Shown: one piece after another, positions 45,727 through 55,116 of the stretch
Numbering within the stretch: the stretch's first letter is position 1
Layout of the letters: every line of letters starts with the position of its first letter
From: Fidelibacterota bacterium
Lineage (GTDB): Bacteria; Fidelibacterota; Marinisomatia; SCGC-AAA003-L08; D37C17
Assembly: GCA_004124405.1 (NCBI GenBank)
Contig: SCKP01000001.1
Coordinates: 1 to 64,000 of the forward strand
Direction: 5' to 3'
DNA length: 64,000 nt
The notes under the pieces: model-generated
What the model saw: the letters and a program-made list of their open reading frames with translations, nothing else
Databases searched by the model: none
Told to the model about the DNA's origin: nothing
Position numbers and translations under genes: made by a program

Positions 45727-46451
45727 ATGCGGTCATAATAGCCATGTGGTCCGGCCCTCGGAATATTTCCACAGCAATGATGCGATCATTTGAAAATCGC
45801 GAAGATACTTTTGTGAGTGATGAGCCCTTTTACGCCCATTACCTGAAACTGACTGGTATTGATCATCCCATGCGCAAAGAGGTGATGGAGACCGGAAATT
45901 CAGATTGGGATGAAGTATCACAATATCTCACCGGTACCATTCCTCAAGATAAATCCGTTTGGTACCAGAAACATATGGCACAGCATAATCTTCCAGGTGT
46001 TGAATTAGATTGGACGAGCAGACTAACAAATTGTTTTCTCATTCGCAACCCCAGGGAAGTAATATTGTCCTATTCCAAAAAATATGAGATTACCTCGGTC
46101 TATCAATTGGGATTTCCTCAGCAATTCGAATTATATGATAAAATTGAACAGGATTCTGGTATGTCACCTATAGTAATTGATTCGAAAGATGTTCTGATGA
46201 ATCCTAAAAATATGCTTCAAAAACTTTGTGAGAAATTAGAAGTTCCGTTTTCTGATAAAATGCTCTCCTGGTCACCGGGAAAGAGGGACAGTGATGGCGT
46301 CTGGGGACAGCATTGGTACGGAAATGTAGAAAAGTCCACCGGTTTTCAGGCTTACCAAAAAAAGGAAGAGGAAATGCCAAAGGAATATACAGAAATTTAT
46401 GAGGAATGTATGAAATATTATCGACAATTATTTGAACAAAGGATACATTAA
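45723..46451 (+). CDS. Sulfotransferase-like P-loop protein
   Basis: A 242-residue protein with the PAPS-binding 5' loop WSGPRNISTAMMRSF near the N-terminus and a 3'-phosphate motif (FLIRNPREVILSYSKKYE). Sulfotransferases move sulfate from PAPS to small molecules or polysaccharides; this subgroup is often found beside class IV aminotransferases, and its true reaction is unclear. The TTG start (GGGAG ahead) overlaps the aminotransferase stop by 4 bases. The C-terminal helix is charged. Confidence 0.78.
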   Translation: MNAVIIAMWSGPRNISTAMMRSFENREDTFVSDEPFYAHYLKLTGIDHPMRKEVMETGNSDWDEVSQYLTGTIPQDKSVWYQKHMAQHNLPGVELDWTSRLTNCFLIRNPREVILSYSKKYEITSVYQLGFPQQFELYDKIEQDSGMSPIVIDSKDVLMNPKNMLQKLCEKLEVPFSDKMLSWSPGKRDSDGVWGQHWYGNVEKSTGFQAYQKKEEEMPKEYTEIYEECMKYYRQLFEQRIH

Positions 46452-46453
46452 AT

Positions 46454-47293
46454 TTGGCTCCTAAAAATAAAATCTCTTCCAAACGTATTGGTTTAGATAT
46501 TGGTTTAGCAATCGGACGCTTTTTCCTGAATACTGAAGATCTGCATTATGGCTATTGGCCCAAAGGTAAGACCGCTACCATTCAAAATTTTGTAGAAGCA
46601 CAGGGGGCTCATTCGAAGCTCATTATGGATCATATCCCTAATGGTACAGAGCGGATATTAGATGTGGGCAGTGGTTCTGGGAGCCTGGCATTGAAGCTTA
46701 TTAATAAGGGCTTTCAGGTGGACTGTGTGATTCCCGGTGAGTTTCTGGCTGAGCAGATGCAAGCGAAATTAGGAGACCGCAGTACTATTCATATTTGCGG
46801 ATTTGAAAGTGTTGCTCTCTCTGAAAAATATGATCTTATATTATTCAGTGAATCCTTTCAATATGTGAAATTGGGGAAATCATTAGAGAAAATAACAAAC
46901 ATGTTAAATCCCGGTGGATACTTGCTCATCTGCGACTTTTTTAAACGAGATGGGTTAGGAAAAAGCCCCATGGGCGGCGGTCATAGTTGGCAATTATTTC
47001 GGGATAAAATCGACGCATATCCTCTCTGTCTTATTTCAGACCAGGATATTACTGAAGAGACTGCCCCCACAATTGATTTAATGGCAAAATTTAATACAGA
47101 TGTGGTAACCCCCCTTGCGGAAATGTCCGTTGAATATTTAATAGACCATTACCCTCAACTCAGTAAATTATTTCGCTGGAAATTCAGAAAACGCCTGGAT
47201 AAAATTCACAATATTTATCTTAGCGGCGCAGTAAATGGCGACAGTTTTAAACAGTTCAAGAAATATCATTTGTTGGTGTATGAACGGAGGTAA
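46454..47293 (+). CDS. SAM-dependent methyltransferase
   Basis: A 279-residue class I methyltransferase. The SAM motif is ILDVGSGSGSLALKL; later motifs are LILFSESFQYV and MLNPGGYLLICDFF. The N-terminal region contains NTEDLHYGYWPKGK, seen in cyclopropane-synthase or sterol-methyltransferase-like enzymes. The substrate is unknown. It begins 2 bases after the sulfotransferase-like gene with a TTG start and is the last of the four-gene operon, so it may methylate a product of its neighbours. Confidence 0.83.
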   Translation: MAPKNKISSKRIGLDIGLAIGRFFLNTEDLHYGYWPKGKTATIQNFVEAQGAHSKLIMDHIPNGTERILDVGSGSGSLALKLINKGFQVDCVIPGEFLAEQMQAKLGDRSTIHICGFESVALSEKYDLILFSESFQYVKLGKSLEKITNMLNPGGYLLICDFFKRDGLGKSPMGGGHSWQLFRDKIDAYPLCLISDQDITEETAPTIDLMAKFNTDVVTPLAEMSVEYLIDHYPQLSKLFRWKFRKRLDKIHNIYLSGAVNGDSFKQFKKYHLLVYERR

Positions 47294-47357
47294 CTCAAGC
47301 ATCTTATATTCCGCCTACCAGCGGACCTGCTTGTGAGATGATTGAGATACATTAACC

Positions 47358-48920
47358 ATGAAGAATTTTCTCCGGGATGATTTTACCATTGGTTCCCGCC
47401 TGTTTCTAACAGGCATCGGACTGGTTTACCTCATCGCCTTTATCTCCCTCTGGCTGCAGGTTGAGGGGCTGTTTGGTTCAGAAGGTATCATGCCGGTTGA
47501 GCGTTATTTTGACCGCCTGGCCGGCCAGGAAAATCCCTGGAGTTACATCCTGCGCTACCCCTCCCTTTTATGGCTGGACCATTTCCTGCATCTGGGGAAT
47601 ACCGCCCTGCATATAATCTGCGGAACCGGCTTGATATGTTCTCTTCTGGCCCTGTTCAATTTCTACCGCGGTATCAGTCTGTTCCTGTGCTGGCTTCTAT
47701 ATCTTTCCCTGGTTACGCTTGGCTCCCCTTTCCTCAGTTTTCAGTGGGATAACCTATTGCTGGAAAGCGGTTTCCTGGCCATCTGGTTGGCAGGGTTTAA
47801 AAGGCGGGATCAGCAGCTATCGCCATTCATTCTATTTCTCTTGTACTTGTTGCTGTTCCGACTCATGTTCTTTTCCGGCTATGTGAAGTTAGCCAGCAAT
47901 GACCCGGTCTGGTGGAACCTCACAGCCCTCGGCCTCCATTTTGAAACCCAGCCTCTGCCTCATTTCTTGAGTTGGTATTTCCACCAATTGCCGACAATAA
48001 TACTGAAAGTCAGTACAGCCATCATGTTCTTCATTGAACTGATTGCCCCTTTGTTCATTTTCCTTGCCCGCCGCCTCCGTCACGCTGCCGGTATACTGTT
48101 CATTGCCTTCATGCTGCTCATCAGCGCTTCGGGAAATTATACCTTTTTCAATCTGCTTACCATTGTACTTTGTCTGCTGCTTTTTGATGACCGCTGTTAT
48201 CAGTGGTGTTTGCCGTTTACCTTCTTGCAGAAGCAAAACTATTCTACCACCGGAAATTACACAAAACACATTTTAAAAATTGTATGTATTGTAATGGTTG
48301 CCTCAGCCATAATCACTGAAGGCCGCCGCTGGCTGCCCATCAGCCAATATCCAGTTATTTCCCTGGTATACAGTTTGGTCCGGCCTTTTCGATCAGTAAA
48401 TACTTACGGACTCTTTGCAGATATGACCACCAGCCGGCCAGAGATTATCTTTGAGATCAGTTCTGATGGAGCAAACTGGCAGGAACTGCAGTTCAAATGG
48501 AAACCCGTTGAATTGGATGCGTTCCCAGGTTGGGTGCAGCCCCATCAGCCCCGGCTGGACTGGCAACTCTGGTTTGCCGGCCTCTACTATCAGCGCGTCT
48601 TACCGCTCTTTCAGCAGCAATTTGATCGGGGGCCGGAGTCTTATGATGAAATCCATCGTTTCATTTATCAGCGCTACCGGCGGATATATTACCGCCATGT
48701 GTGGCTGCATAATTTCATGGAAGGCATCCTGCAAAAACGCCAGTCAGTAATGAATTTAACCGCTCATGAAAACTGGCCGGAGGAGCCCTTTTACCTGCGC
48801 GCCTGGCTCTATGATTACCGCTTTACACGGGGCAATTCATCTACGCAAAACTATGATGAACAGGGCAGCTGGTGGGTTAGGGATAATAAACGGCTGTTGT
48901 TTCCGGCATTTAAATTATAA
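47358..48920 (+). CDS. Lipase maturation factor (LMF1)-family membrane protein
   Basis: A 520-residue protein with about eight or more hydrophobic helices in the first ~310 residues, then a soluble C-terminal domain. Features of the LMF family: LQVEGLFGSEGIMPVERYF, SPFLSFQWDNLLLESGFLA, LLFRLMFFSGYVKLASNDP.W and, after the membrane part, VNTYGLFADMTTSRPEIIFE and FKWKPVELDAFPGWVQPHQP. In vertebrates LMF1 helps lipases fold; bacterial function is unknown. The gene is visibly GC-richer (52% in a 60-base sample at 47461) than its neighbours, suggesting transfer. A DCC-family protein, often linked with LMF/HTTM proteins, is encoded at 59793. Confidence 0.87.
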   Translation: MKNFLRDDFTIGSRLFLTGIGLVYLIAFISLWLQVEGLFGSEGIMPVERYFDRLAGQENPWSYILRYPSLLWLDHFLHLGNTALHIICGTGLICSLLALFNFYRGISLFLCWLLYLSLVTLGSPFLSFQWDNLLLESGFLAIWLAGFKRRDQQLSPFILFLLYLLLFRLMFFSGYVKLASNDPVWWNLTALGLHFETQPLPHFLSWYFHQLPTIILKVSTAIMFFIELIAPLFIFLARRLRHAAGILFIAFMLLISASGNYTFFNLLTIVLCLLLFDDRCYQWCLPFTFLQKQNYSTTGNYTKHILKIVCIVMVASAIITEGRRWLPISQYPVISLVYSLVRPFRSVNTYGLFADMTTSRPEIIFEISSDGANWQELQFKWKPVELDAFPGWVQPHQPRLDWQLWFAGLYYQRVLPLFQQQFDRGPESYDEIHRFIYQRYRRIYYRHVWLHNFMEGILQKRQSVMNLTAHENWPEEPFYLRAWLYDYRFTRGNSSTQNYDEQGSWWVRDNKRLLFPAFKL

Positions 48921-48939
48921 AAGAAATCTAAAAATATTT

Positions 48940-49121
48940 AACCCCGATGGGGTTAGAATTCTAAGTTTATCAACAAATTTTTGGACTCCGTTGGGAGTCA
49001 TATACTTATAGTGCTGAATCTAATCGGTTTTCGAGTTCCGTAGGAGTTCAATATAATGGAAAATTTGAAATTAAGACTACATTCACGTAATAAAAACAAG
49101 ACGAACAGGCAAGATGCCTGT
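48940..49121. repeat. Cluster of four short extragenic hairpins
   Basis: Four palindromes in 180 bases: AACCCC-gat-GGGGTT (48940-48954), GACTCC-gttg-GGAGTC (48984-48999), TTCC-gta-GGAG within 49033-49049, and ACAGGC-aagat-GCCTGT (49105-49121). The first three share a CTCCG/GGAGT-like core and may be one family. They separate the LMF gene from the MFS relic and look like accumulated REP-type elements. Confidence 0.65.
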
Positions 49122-49190
49122 GATACCATGCCGTTGAACAACAATCGCCTTTTACTCCGGCAATGGAAGAAAAATATTGAACCAGTTTAA

Positions 49191-49594
49191 CCAAAAGTAA
49201 AGCCGCACAAATATCCACACTCTGCGTTCTTTATTTTGCAGGGATTCCCATGGAGATTTAGGATCACCGCACTGGTGGCATATCTTGCTAAACAGGGACT
49301 TACCGTGGCTGATACCGGCCATCTTATAGCAATGGCAATTCTGCCATGGACATTCAAGCTCATTTGGGCGCGGTGGGAATTTTTTCATTATTTATGCATA
49401 TATCCTGAACAAAATCCGCAGCCACTATGTTTACCAGCTACATGGCAATATCTAATATGTCCTCAACCATGGGAAATGAATTTGTAGGCTATATAAAGGA
49501 GTGGATTTCATTTGATATGTCCTTCATTCTTTTAGGGGTATTGGCTTTGGTGCCCCTCATTTTCCTGATTTGGATAAATCCTGATTCAATGTAA
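49191..49594 (+). pseudogene. Remnant of an MFS/PAT-type transporter
   Basis: Two pieces of one transporter lie in different frames. Piece 1 (49191 to ~49370) matches a first-helix region (FFILQGFPWRFRITALVAYL, then KQGLTVADTG and MAILPWTFKLIWA). Piece 2 (~49426 to the TAA at 49592) matches the C-terminal end (SYMAISNMSSTMGNEFVGYI, then a final helix LLGVLALVPLIFLIWINPDS). The ~300 residues between are lost, and a frameshift separates the pieces. The PAT (AmpG-like) branch of the major facilitator superfamily is the best fit. The inactive gene sits directly after the hairpin cluster. Confidence 0.75.
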
Positions 49595-49651
49595 AAGGTC
49601 AAGAGGCAGGATTCTTCAGTAGAAACTTAAATCAGATTTAAGTACCCCCTT

Positions 49652-51784
49652 TTACTTCGTTGAAAAATCAAAGTTCATATTGTGGAACATAAAGGCCCAG
49701 GTATCTGCTGCTGCCTCAATCCGTTTTGAGGTGGGCTTCCCTGCCCCATGCCCTGCATCGGTTTCAATTCTGATTAATAAGGGATTTGGGTTGTCCGGAT
49801 TTTTCGCCTGAAGTGTGGCAGTATATTTAAATGAGTGTGCTGGCACCACCCGGTCATCATGATCAGCCGTAGTCACCATCACTGCCGGATAATTTCTATT
49901 TTTCCAAATAGTATGCAATGGAGAATAATTATAGATATAATTAAACAATTCTGCACTTTCTTCGGGGTCTCCATATTCAACAGCCCAGGCCCAGCCAATA
50001 GTGAACTTGGTGTAGCGCAGCATATCCATAACGCCAACGCCAGGGAATCCCACAGCACAGAGATCAGGCCGCTGATTTAACACTGCGCCAATAAGCAGTC
50101 CGCCATTGGATCCCCCCTTGATTGCAAGCCTGTCTCTGCTGGTATAATTTTCAGAAACCAGATAATCGGCAGCAGCAATAAAATCATCAAATACATTCTG
50201 TTTGAGCAATTTCATTCCCCCTTCGTGCCAGGATTCCCCGTATTCACCGCCGCCTCTTAAATTGGCGGAGACGTAAATACCCCCGCTTTCCAGTAAGATC
50301 ATTCTACTTACGCTGAAATAGGGGTTAATGCTTATGTTAAAGCCACCATAGGCATACAGGAGGGTGGGGGCCGTCCCATCATATTGCAATCCTTTTTTAT
50401 GGGTGATGAACATGGGGATTTTTGTCCCGTCTTTACTGGGGTAAAATACCTGCCTGGTTTCATACAGTGAAAAATCAACATCCACCTTGGACTGCCGGTA
50501 CAGAGTGGCGGTATCGGCTTCTATATTATACCGGAAAATGGTGGGTGGATAGGCAAAACTGGTAAAATTATAAAATACTTCATTGTCGTTTTGCTTACCG
50601 CCAAAGCCTGATGCAGTACCGACAGTAGGCAGTTTAACCTCCGTTTCCAACTTTCCATCCAGGGAATACACATACAGGCGGGAGCTTACATCTTTGGAAT
50701 ATTTCACCAGTAATTTTCCTCCTGTAATAGACACAGAATTTAAGGGATATTCAGATTCTGGAATGACATCTGTCCAATTTTCCGGGCTGGGATCATTATA
50801 ACTGAACTTAACCAGCTTCCAATTCTGCGCTTTATAATTTGTTTTGAGAAAAATGGTGTTTTCTATGTTTCCTACAATTCCATGATCATAATCATAATCA
50901 TCCATTATAGTTGTGAATTGATGGTCTCCCATTTTTACTTCTGTAATATACAGGGCTGTGCCGCTGGTTCCCTTTGAGCGGTAGAGATACACAAATTTTT
51001 CATCTTCAGAGGTACTAACATAATTGGATATCTTTGGATTCTCCGGGTCGGAAAATATGAGCTTATCCATTTCCTGTTTGGTTCCCAATTGATGGTAGTA
51101 CACCCGGGCGTTTTCGTTACTGGCATTCAATTCACCTCCTTCCTCCGGCTCGGGATAGCGGGAATAGTAGAATCCAGCCCCAGCCCAGGCCATCCCCGAA
51201 AATTTGATCCATTGTAAATGGTCTTCTCTGTCCTTTCCTGTGGATAAATCTTTGATATAAAATTCTTTCCAGTCCGAACCTCCTATAGATTTCGCATACC
51301 CCAGTAAATTCCCCTCCTTATTGAAATAAGTACCAGAAAGCGCCACAGTTCCATCCTCCGAAAATGTATTGGGGTCTAATATGACCTTTTCCTTGCCCCC
51401 CCCCAATTCATTTGATGAATACAGAACGGATTGATTTTGTAAACCCTTATTCTTATAAAAGTAATATTTTTCTCCTCGTTTAAAAGGAGCAGATATTTTT
51501 TCATAATCCCAGATTTCTGTGAGTCTTTTCTCAATGGCATCCCTTTGTGGTATATTTTCTAAATAATCAAAAGTAAGTCTATTTTGAGCTTCTACCCACT
51601 CTGCTGTTTCCGAACTATTATCATCTTCCAACCAGCGGTAGGGGTCGGCAACCTTTATTCCAAAATAGGTGTCATTTACATTTTCATCTATTCGGGTGTA
51701 GGGATATTGAATAGCTTTTGTATGGCTTTGATAACAGCTGAATATCAAGACTGTTATTAATAACCATGTAGATTTATATTTCAT
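49652..51784 (-). CDS. Prolyl oligopeptidase, S9A family, lipoprotein
   Basis: A 710-residue serine peptidase that cuts short peptides after proline. A lipoprotein signal (LLITVLIFSC, Cys near 17) suggests a periplasmic or surface location. The beta-propeller N-terminal part starts with VADPYRWLEDDNSSETAEWV. The catalytic domain has Ser in AIKGGSNGGLLIGA (near 557), Asp in TADHDDRVVP (near 640) and His in DAGHGAGKP (near 678). All are intact. The start overlaps the end of the upstream DNPH1-like gene by 4 bases (ATGA). Confidence 0.95.
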   Translation of the reverse strand: MKYKSTWLLITVLIFSCYQSHTKAIQYPYTRIDENVNDTYFGIKVADPYRWLEDDNSSETAEWVEAQNRLTFDYLENIPQRDAIEKRLTEIWDYEKISAPFKRGEKYYFYKNKGLQNQSVLYSSNELGGGKEKVILDPNTFSEDGTVALSGTYFNKEGNLLGYAKSIGGSDWKEFYIKDLSTGKDREDHLQWIKFSGMAWAGAGFYYSRYPEPEEGGELNASNENARVYYHQLGTKQEMDKLIFSDPENPKISNYVSTSEDEKFVYLYRSKGTSGTALYITEVKMGDHQFTTIMDDYDYDHGIVGNIENTIFLKTNYKAQNWKLVKFSYNDPSPENWTDVIPESEYPLNSVSITGGKLLVKYSKDVSSRLYVYSLDGKLETEVKLPTVGTASGFGGKQNDNEVFYNFTSFAYPPTIFRYNIEADTATLYRQSKVDVDFSLYETRQVFYPSKDGTKIPMFITHKKGLQYDGTAPTLLYAYGGFNISINPYFSVSRMILLESGGIYVSANLRGGGEYGESWHEGGMKLLKQNVFDDFIAAADYLVSENYTSRDRLAIKGGSNGGLLIGAVLNQRPDLCAVGFPGVGVMDMLRYTKFTIGWAWAVEYGDPEESAELFNYIYNYSPLHTIWKNRNYPAVMVTTADHDDRVVPAHSFKYTATLQAKNPDNPNPLLIRIETDAGHGAGKPTSKRIEAAADTWAFMFHNMNFDFSTK

Positions 51785-52206
51785 GCTTGCAGCTCCTGTT
51801 TGAAAAAATTATTTATATGTATTTGGGCTTCATCCAGGGTTTGGTAAGCTTGACATTTGAATTTCTGATTCCCGCTAATCATAGCTGACAGTCGTTTCCC
51901 TGTAGTCTTTCGGTATAAACATAAAACCGGAATATTAAGCTTTTCGGCAATACCCAGTTCATAGCCCACTCCAAGAGAAGGCGTTGTCACTTCAGCTATT
52001 ACAAGGTCGGCGGACTTAAGCCAATCCATGTCCCTTATGAATATTTCCTCATCAGAGCAACTTTTCTCCCCTATTATCGTCAGTGTTGAACTTCCCACAT
52101 GTTCTGTGAGTACCTCTGCTTTAGAGGATAGATAGGTGATTATTTTCTTGTAATAATCGGTTTCATCACGGCCACCGCGAATTGCGCCGGCAAAATAGAT
52201 TTTCAT
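51781..52206 (-). CDS. Nucleoside 2-deoxyribosyltransferase/DNPH1-like hydrolase
   Basis: A 141-residue Rossmann-like protein resembling DNPH1 (Rcl), which hydrolyses 2'-deoxynucleoside 5'-monophosphates. MKIYFAGAIRGGR matches the N-terminal substrate loop, DMDWLKSADLVIAEVTTPS the middle Asp region, and LGVGYELGIAEKLNIPVLCL carries the catalytic Glu. Purely cytosolic, so the 4-base overlap with an exported peptidase gene says little about a shared pathway. Confidence 0.86.
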   Translation of the reverse strand: MKIYFAGAIRGGRDETDYYKKIITYLSSKAEVLTEHVGSSTLTIIGEKSCSDEEIFIRDMDWLKSADLVIAEVTTPSLGVGYELGIAEKLNIPVLCLYRKTTGKRLSAMISGNQKFKCQAYQTLDEAQIHINNFFKQELQA

Positions 52207-52277
52207 AGAGGAAATATTAGCAAATAATTCGTAAGTTACGGTAACTTTTTTATTTAAAGGAATATTAAATTTTTACC

Positions 52278-54317
52278 ATGCATAAACTATATACTATAAT
52301 CTTATTGCTGGGAATATCATTTCCAGTGGTTAATGTGGAAACAAGTACTGAGTGGGAGCGAGTCTACTTTTCCAGCGGGCAACTGCATCATTTAGTGGGA
52401 GAACCTGAATCGAGTGTTCGGAGTTATCTGAAAAGTATTCAGGATAAACTTGGTCATGAAAATGCGCACAAGTTTCCTTTGGATTATTACAAGGATGGGA
52501 AATATGGTACTCGACATTTTTCTTTTCAGCAGACCTATAACGGTTTCCCTGTTTTTGGACGGTATATCCGTGTTCATATCCGAGGAAATGTGATAACCAG
52601 CCTTTCTGCCAATATTGTTAACATTGATCTTTCTGTAGTCCCTATAATAACTGAATCTGGGGCTATGGATATAATCCAACCAGCCTATATTTTTACATCT
52701 ACTTATTTAAAATACAAAAATCTTCAAATCTATATTCAGAATAGCATTCCACATCTAGTACATAGCGTTGATGCCGTGAGTTTTGAAGATTCCTGGCGCT
52801 ATTTGGTAGATGCTCATACGGGAGAGATCATTGACAAGTTTCCTCTCATCTATGAAGAAGGGCCTGTCATTGGCAACGGTATAAATCTTCTCAATGAGGC
52901 TATTGATACGCTCTATGTCTATGAAGGCAGTAGTTTTACGCCCATTGGACAGGATCTTGTAACCCCCTACCTTCTCTGTGAGGAATACTGCTGGGATTAC
53001 GGTGATTGCGGGGGGGGAAGTTATTCCGACTGTGTGGTGTCCCCTCAACAGGGAAATTGTGAAGATGGTTATATATTAGACTGCAATGGTGAGTGTTTCA
53101 ACGACTGGTATATGCAGTTTCCCGGAGTGGGAAACGGCTTCTGCAATGATCCCTGGCTGGATTATGCCGAAGAGGATATAGCTTTGGGTCCCTACAATAT
53201 GGTGGATGAAAGCAATCCTGTCCTTGGGAATATTTACACCATAAACAGCTATGGCGGGTTTTACACCGATCTATCTTATGTAAATAGTGATACGCCGGTG
53301 TTTACAGCGTCTTCTACATCTCTTTCCCATAAATCCGGCGTGAGCGCCCATGATTATCAGCGCAAGACATTGGATTATTTCTGGAATCATCATGGTTATG
53401 CTGGTATTGACGGCAATGGCAAGCGGACTATTTCTGTAGTGAATTATACCAATGTGGCCGGCGGTTTGGATCAGCGCAATGCCTTTTATAATGCGGCTTT
53501 GGATGTTCTCACCTATGGTCTTGGGGGGAACGGTTACCGTCCTTTCTGTGCCGCCCAGGATATTGTCACTCATGAATTTACCCATGGTTATACTGCCCAT
53601 ACTTCGGGACTCATTTACCGCAACCAGGCCGGCGCTATGAATGAATCCATGTCAGATGTTTTCGGCTACATGGTGGAGGCAGAATACCAGGATGGTGGTG
53701 ACTGGACCCAGGGTGAGGATGTTCATTACAGCGGCGCATCCCGTAGTTTTATTAATCCCCCCCAATATAATCAGCCAGATCATGTGGATCACCCCTATTT
53801 TGTACCCTATAATCCCAATCCGCAGTGGAATAATGATTTTGGGGGTGTCCATTATAACAGCGGTATTACCAATAAAATTATGTATTTGGTTATTGCTGGA
53901 GATACCCACTACGGAATTGAAGTCCCTCCATTAGAGGAAAACTTGAATGCATCCCGAGAGGTGGCGGCGAATGTTTGGTTTGCCTGGAGCAGTTATTATT
54001 TGGATCCCGAAGACGATTTTGAAATAGGCAGGGAGAAAATGCTGCAGGCCTGTAATGATTTATACCCGGATAATTTTAACTATTACCAAACTATAACCAG
54101 CGCCTGGGCATCTACGGGAATTGGCAGTGAAATTGTATATACTCCCGGTGATTTGAACCAGGATCAGTCTATTAATATACTGGATATTGTGGAACTGGTT
54201 AATATTATACTGAATGGCAACCCCGATGAAACACAGCTTTACCTAGGGGATCTAAATTCTGATGGGAGTATTAATATTCTGGATATTATTGAACTTGTAA
54301 ATCTGATTCTGGGGTGA
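52278..54317 (+). CDS. Thermolysin-like M4 metalloprotease with Cys-rich insert and dockerin-like end
   Basis: A 679-residue secreted zinc protease. Order: signal peptide (1-~19), FTP-type propeptide (~40-90; DYYKDGKYGTRHFSFQQTYN), PepSY-like propeptide end (~170-195; WRYLVDAHTGEIIDKFP), M4 start, an insert at about 230-300 with eight Cys (including DCNGEC), then the catalytic part with VTHEFTHGY (zinc His near 430) and NESMSDVFGY (zinc Glu near 455), YNSGITNKIMYL, and a C-terminal pair of dockerin-like repeats (GDLNQDQSINILDIVELVN and GDLNSDGSINILDIIELVN, ~624-679). Calcium-binding Asp/Asn pattern is clear. The dockerin-like end probably docks or anchors the enzyme rather than joining a true cellulosome. 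Confidence 0.95.
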   Translation: MHKLYTIILLLGISFPVVNVETSTEWERVYFSSGQLHHLVGEPESSVRSYLKSIQDKLGHENAHKFPLDYYKDGKYGTRHFSFQQTYNGFPVFGRYIRVHIRGNVITSLSANIVNIDLSVVPIITESGAMDIIQPAYIFTSTYLKYKNLQIYIQNSIPHLVHSVDAVSFEDSWRYLVDAHTGEIIDKFPLIYEEGPVIGNGINLLNEAIDTLYVYEGSSFTPIGQDLVTPYLLCEEYCWDYGDCGGGSYSDCVVSPQQGNCEDGYILDCNGECFNDWYMQFPGVGNGFCNDPWLDYAEEDIALGPYNMVDESNPVLGNIYTINSYGGFYTDLSYVNSDTPVFTASSTSLSHKSGVSAHDYQRKTLDYFWNHHGYAGIDGNGKRTISVVNYTNVAGGLDQRNAFYNAALDVLTYGLGGNGYRPFCAAQDIVTHEFTHGYTAHTSGLIYRNQAGAMNESMSDVFGYMVEAEYQDGGDWTQGEDVHYSGASRSFINPPQYNQPDHVDHPYFVPYNPNPQWNNDFGGVHYNSGITNKIMYLVIAGDTHYGIEVPPLEENLNASREVAANVWFAWSSYYLDPEDDFEIGREKMLQACNDLYPDNFNYYQTITSAWASTGIGSEIVYTPGDLNQDQSINILDIVELVNIILNGNPDETQLYLGDLNSDGSINILDIIELVNLILG

Positions 54318-54381
54318 TAACAGTTGGATTTAGCCAAGGCTTAATAATCTATTAGTTAATTATTGTATTATACAATATTTA

Positions 54382-55116
54382 ATGCATCAAATTAAATTTG
54401 TCATTCCATTTTTATTCTGTCTCTTCTGTGCTGAAGAAAAGACTGATGAGAAATGGTGGCATAAAAAGGCAGCTGTAATGGTAGAAATACAAATCGAAAG
54501 AAGGGGTGTAAAGGACCCTCGGGTGCTGAAGGTCATGCGGGATACTCCGCGGCATCGTTTTATTCCCCCTCATTTGGAAAAAATGGCTTACCTAGACGGC
54601 CCCCTGCCAATTGGTGAAGGCCAGACTATTTCCCAGCCTTACATCGTGGCCCTAATGACCGAATTACTGGCATTGAAAGGGGATGAAAAGATACTTGAAA
54701 TAGGAACTGGTTCCGGATATCAGGCGGCGGTATTATCAGCTCTGGTTTCTGAAGTATTCAGCATTGAAATTGTTAAAAACCTTGTGGATAGCGCTGCCGT
54801 CCGTCTTGATAAATTGGGATATAAAAATGTCACTACACGTTGGGGAGACGGCTATAAAGGCTGGCCTGAAGAGGCTCCTTTTGATGCCATCATTGTTACA
54901 GCTGCTCCTGATAAAATTCCACAGCCCTTGATTGATCAACTAAAGGCTGGTGGCAGATTAGTTGTCCCCATTGGCGCCCGCCAACAAGAGTTGAAAGTAA
55001 TAACAAAAAATGAAGATGGGACTATCCAATCAAAAAATATTATCCCGGTGCGCTTCGTTCCTATGGTGCATCCAAAAGACAGCATTCCAATTAAAGGTTT
55101 GGAGATTGAACGGTAG
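54382..55116 (+). CDS. pcm: Exported protein-L-isoaspartate O-methyltransferase
   Basis: PCMT-fold repair enzyme of 244 residues. The family core is clear: PRHRFIPPHL, DGPLPIGEGQTISQPYIVA, the SAM motif ILEIGTGSGYQAAVLS and GDGYKGWPEEAPFDAIIVTA. It methylates isoaspartyl residues in aged proteins. Unlike cytosolic Pcm (~208 residues), it opens with a hydrophobic signal (IKFVIPFLFCLFC), so it may be exported, although SAM is not expected outside the cytoplasm. It is the first of a tight operon with the GNAT and C45-like genes (0-base gap and 4-base overlap). Confidence 0.88.
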   Translation: MHQIKFVIPFLFCLFCAEEKTDEKWWHKKAAVMVEIQIERRGVKDPRVLKVMRDTPRHRFIPPHLEKMAYLDGPLPIGEGQTISQPYIVALMTELLALKGDEKILEIGTGSGYQAAVLSALVSEVFSIEIVKNLVDSAAVRLDKLGYKNVTTRWGDGYKGWPEEAPFDAIIVTAAPDKIPQPLIDQLKAGGRLVVPIGARQQELKVITKNEDGTIQSKNIIPVRFVPMVHPKDSIPIKGLEIER

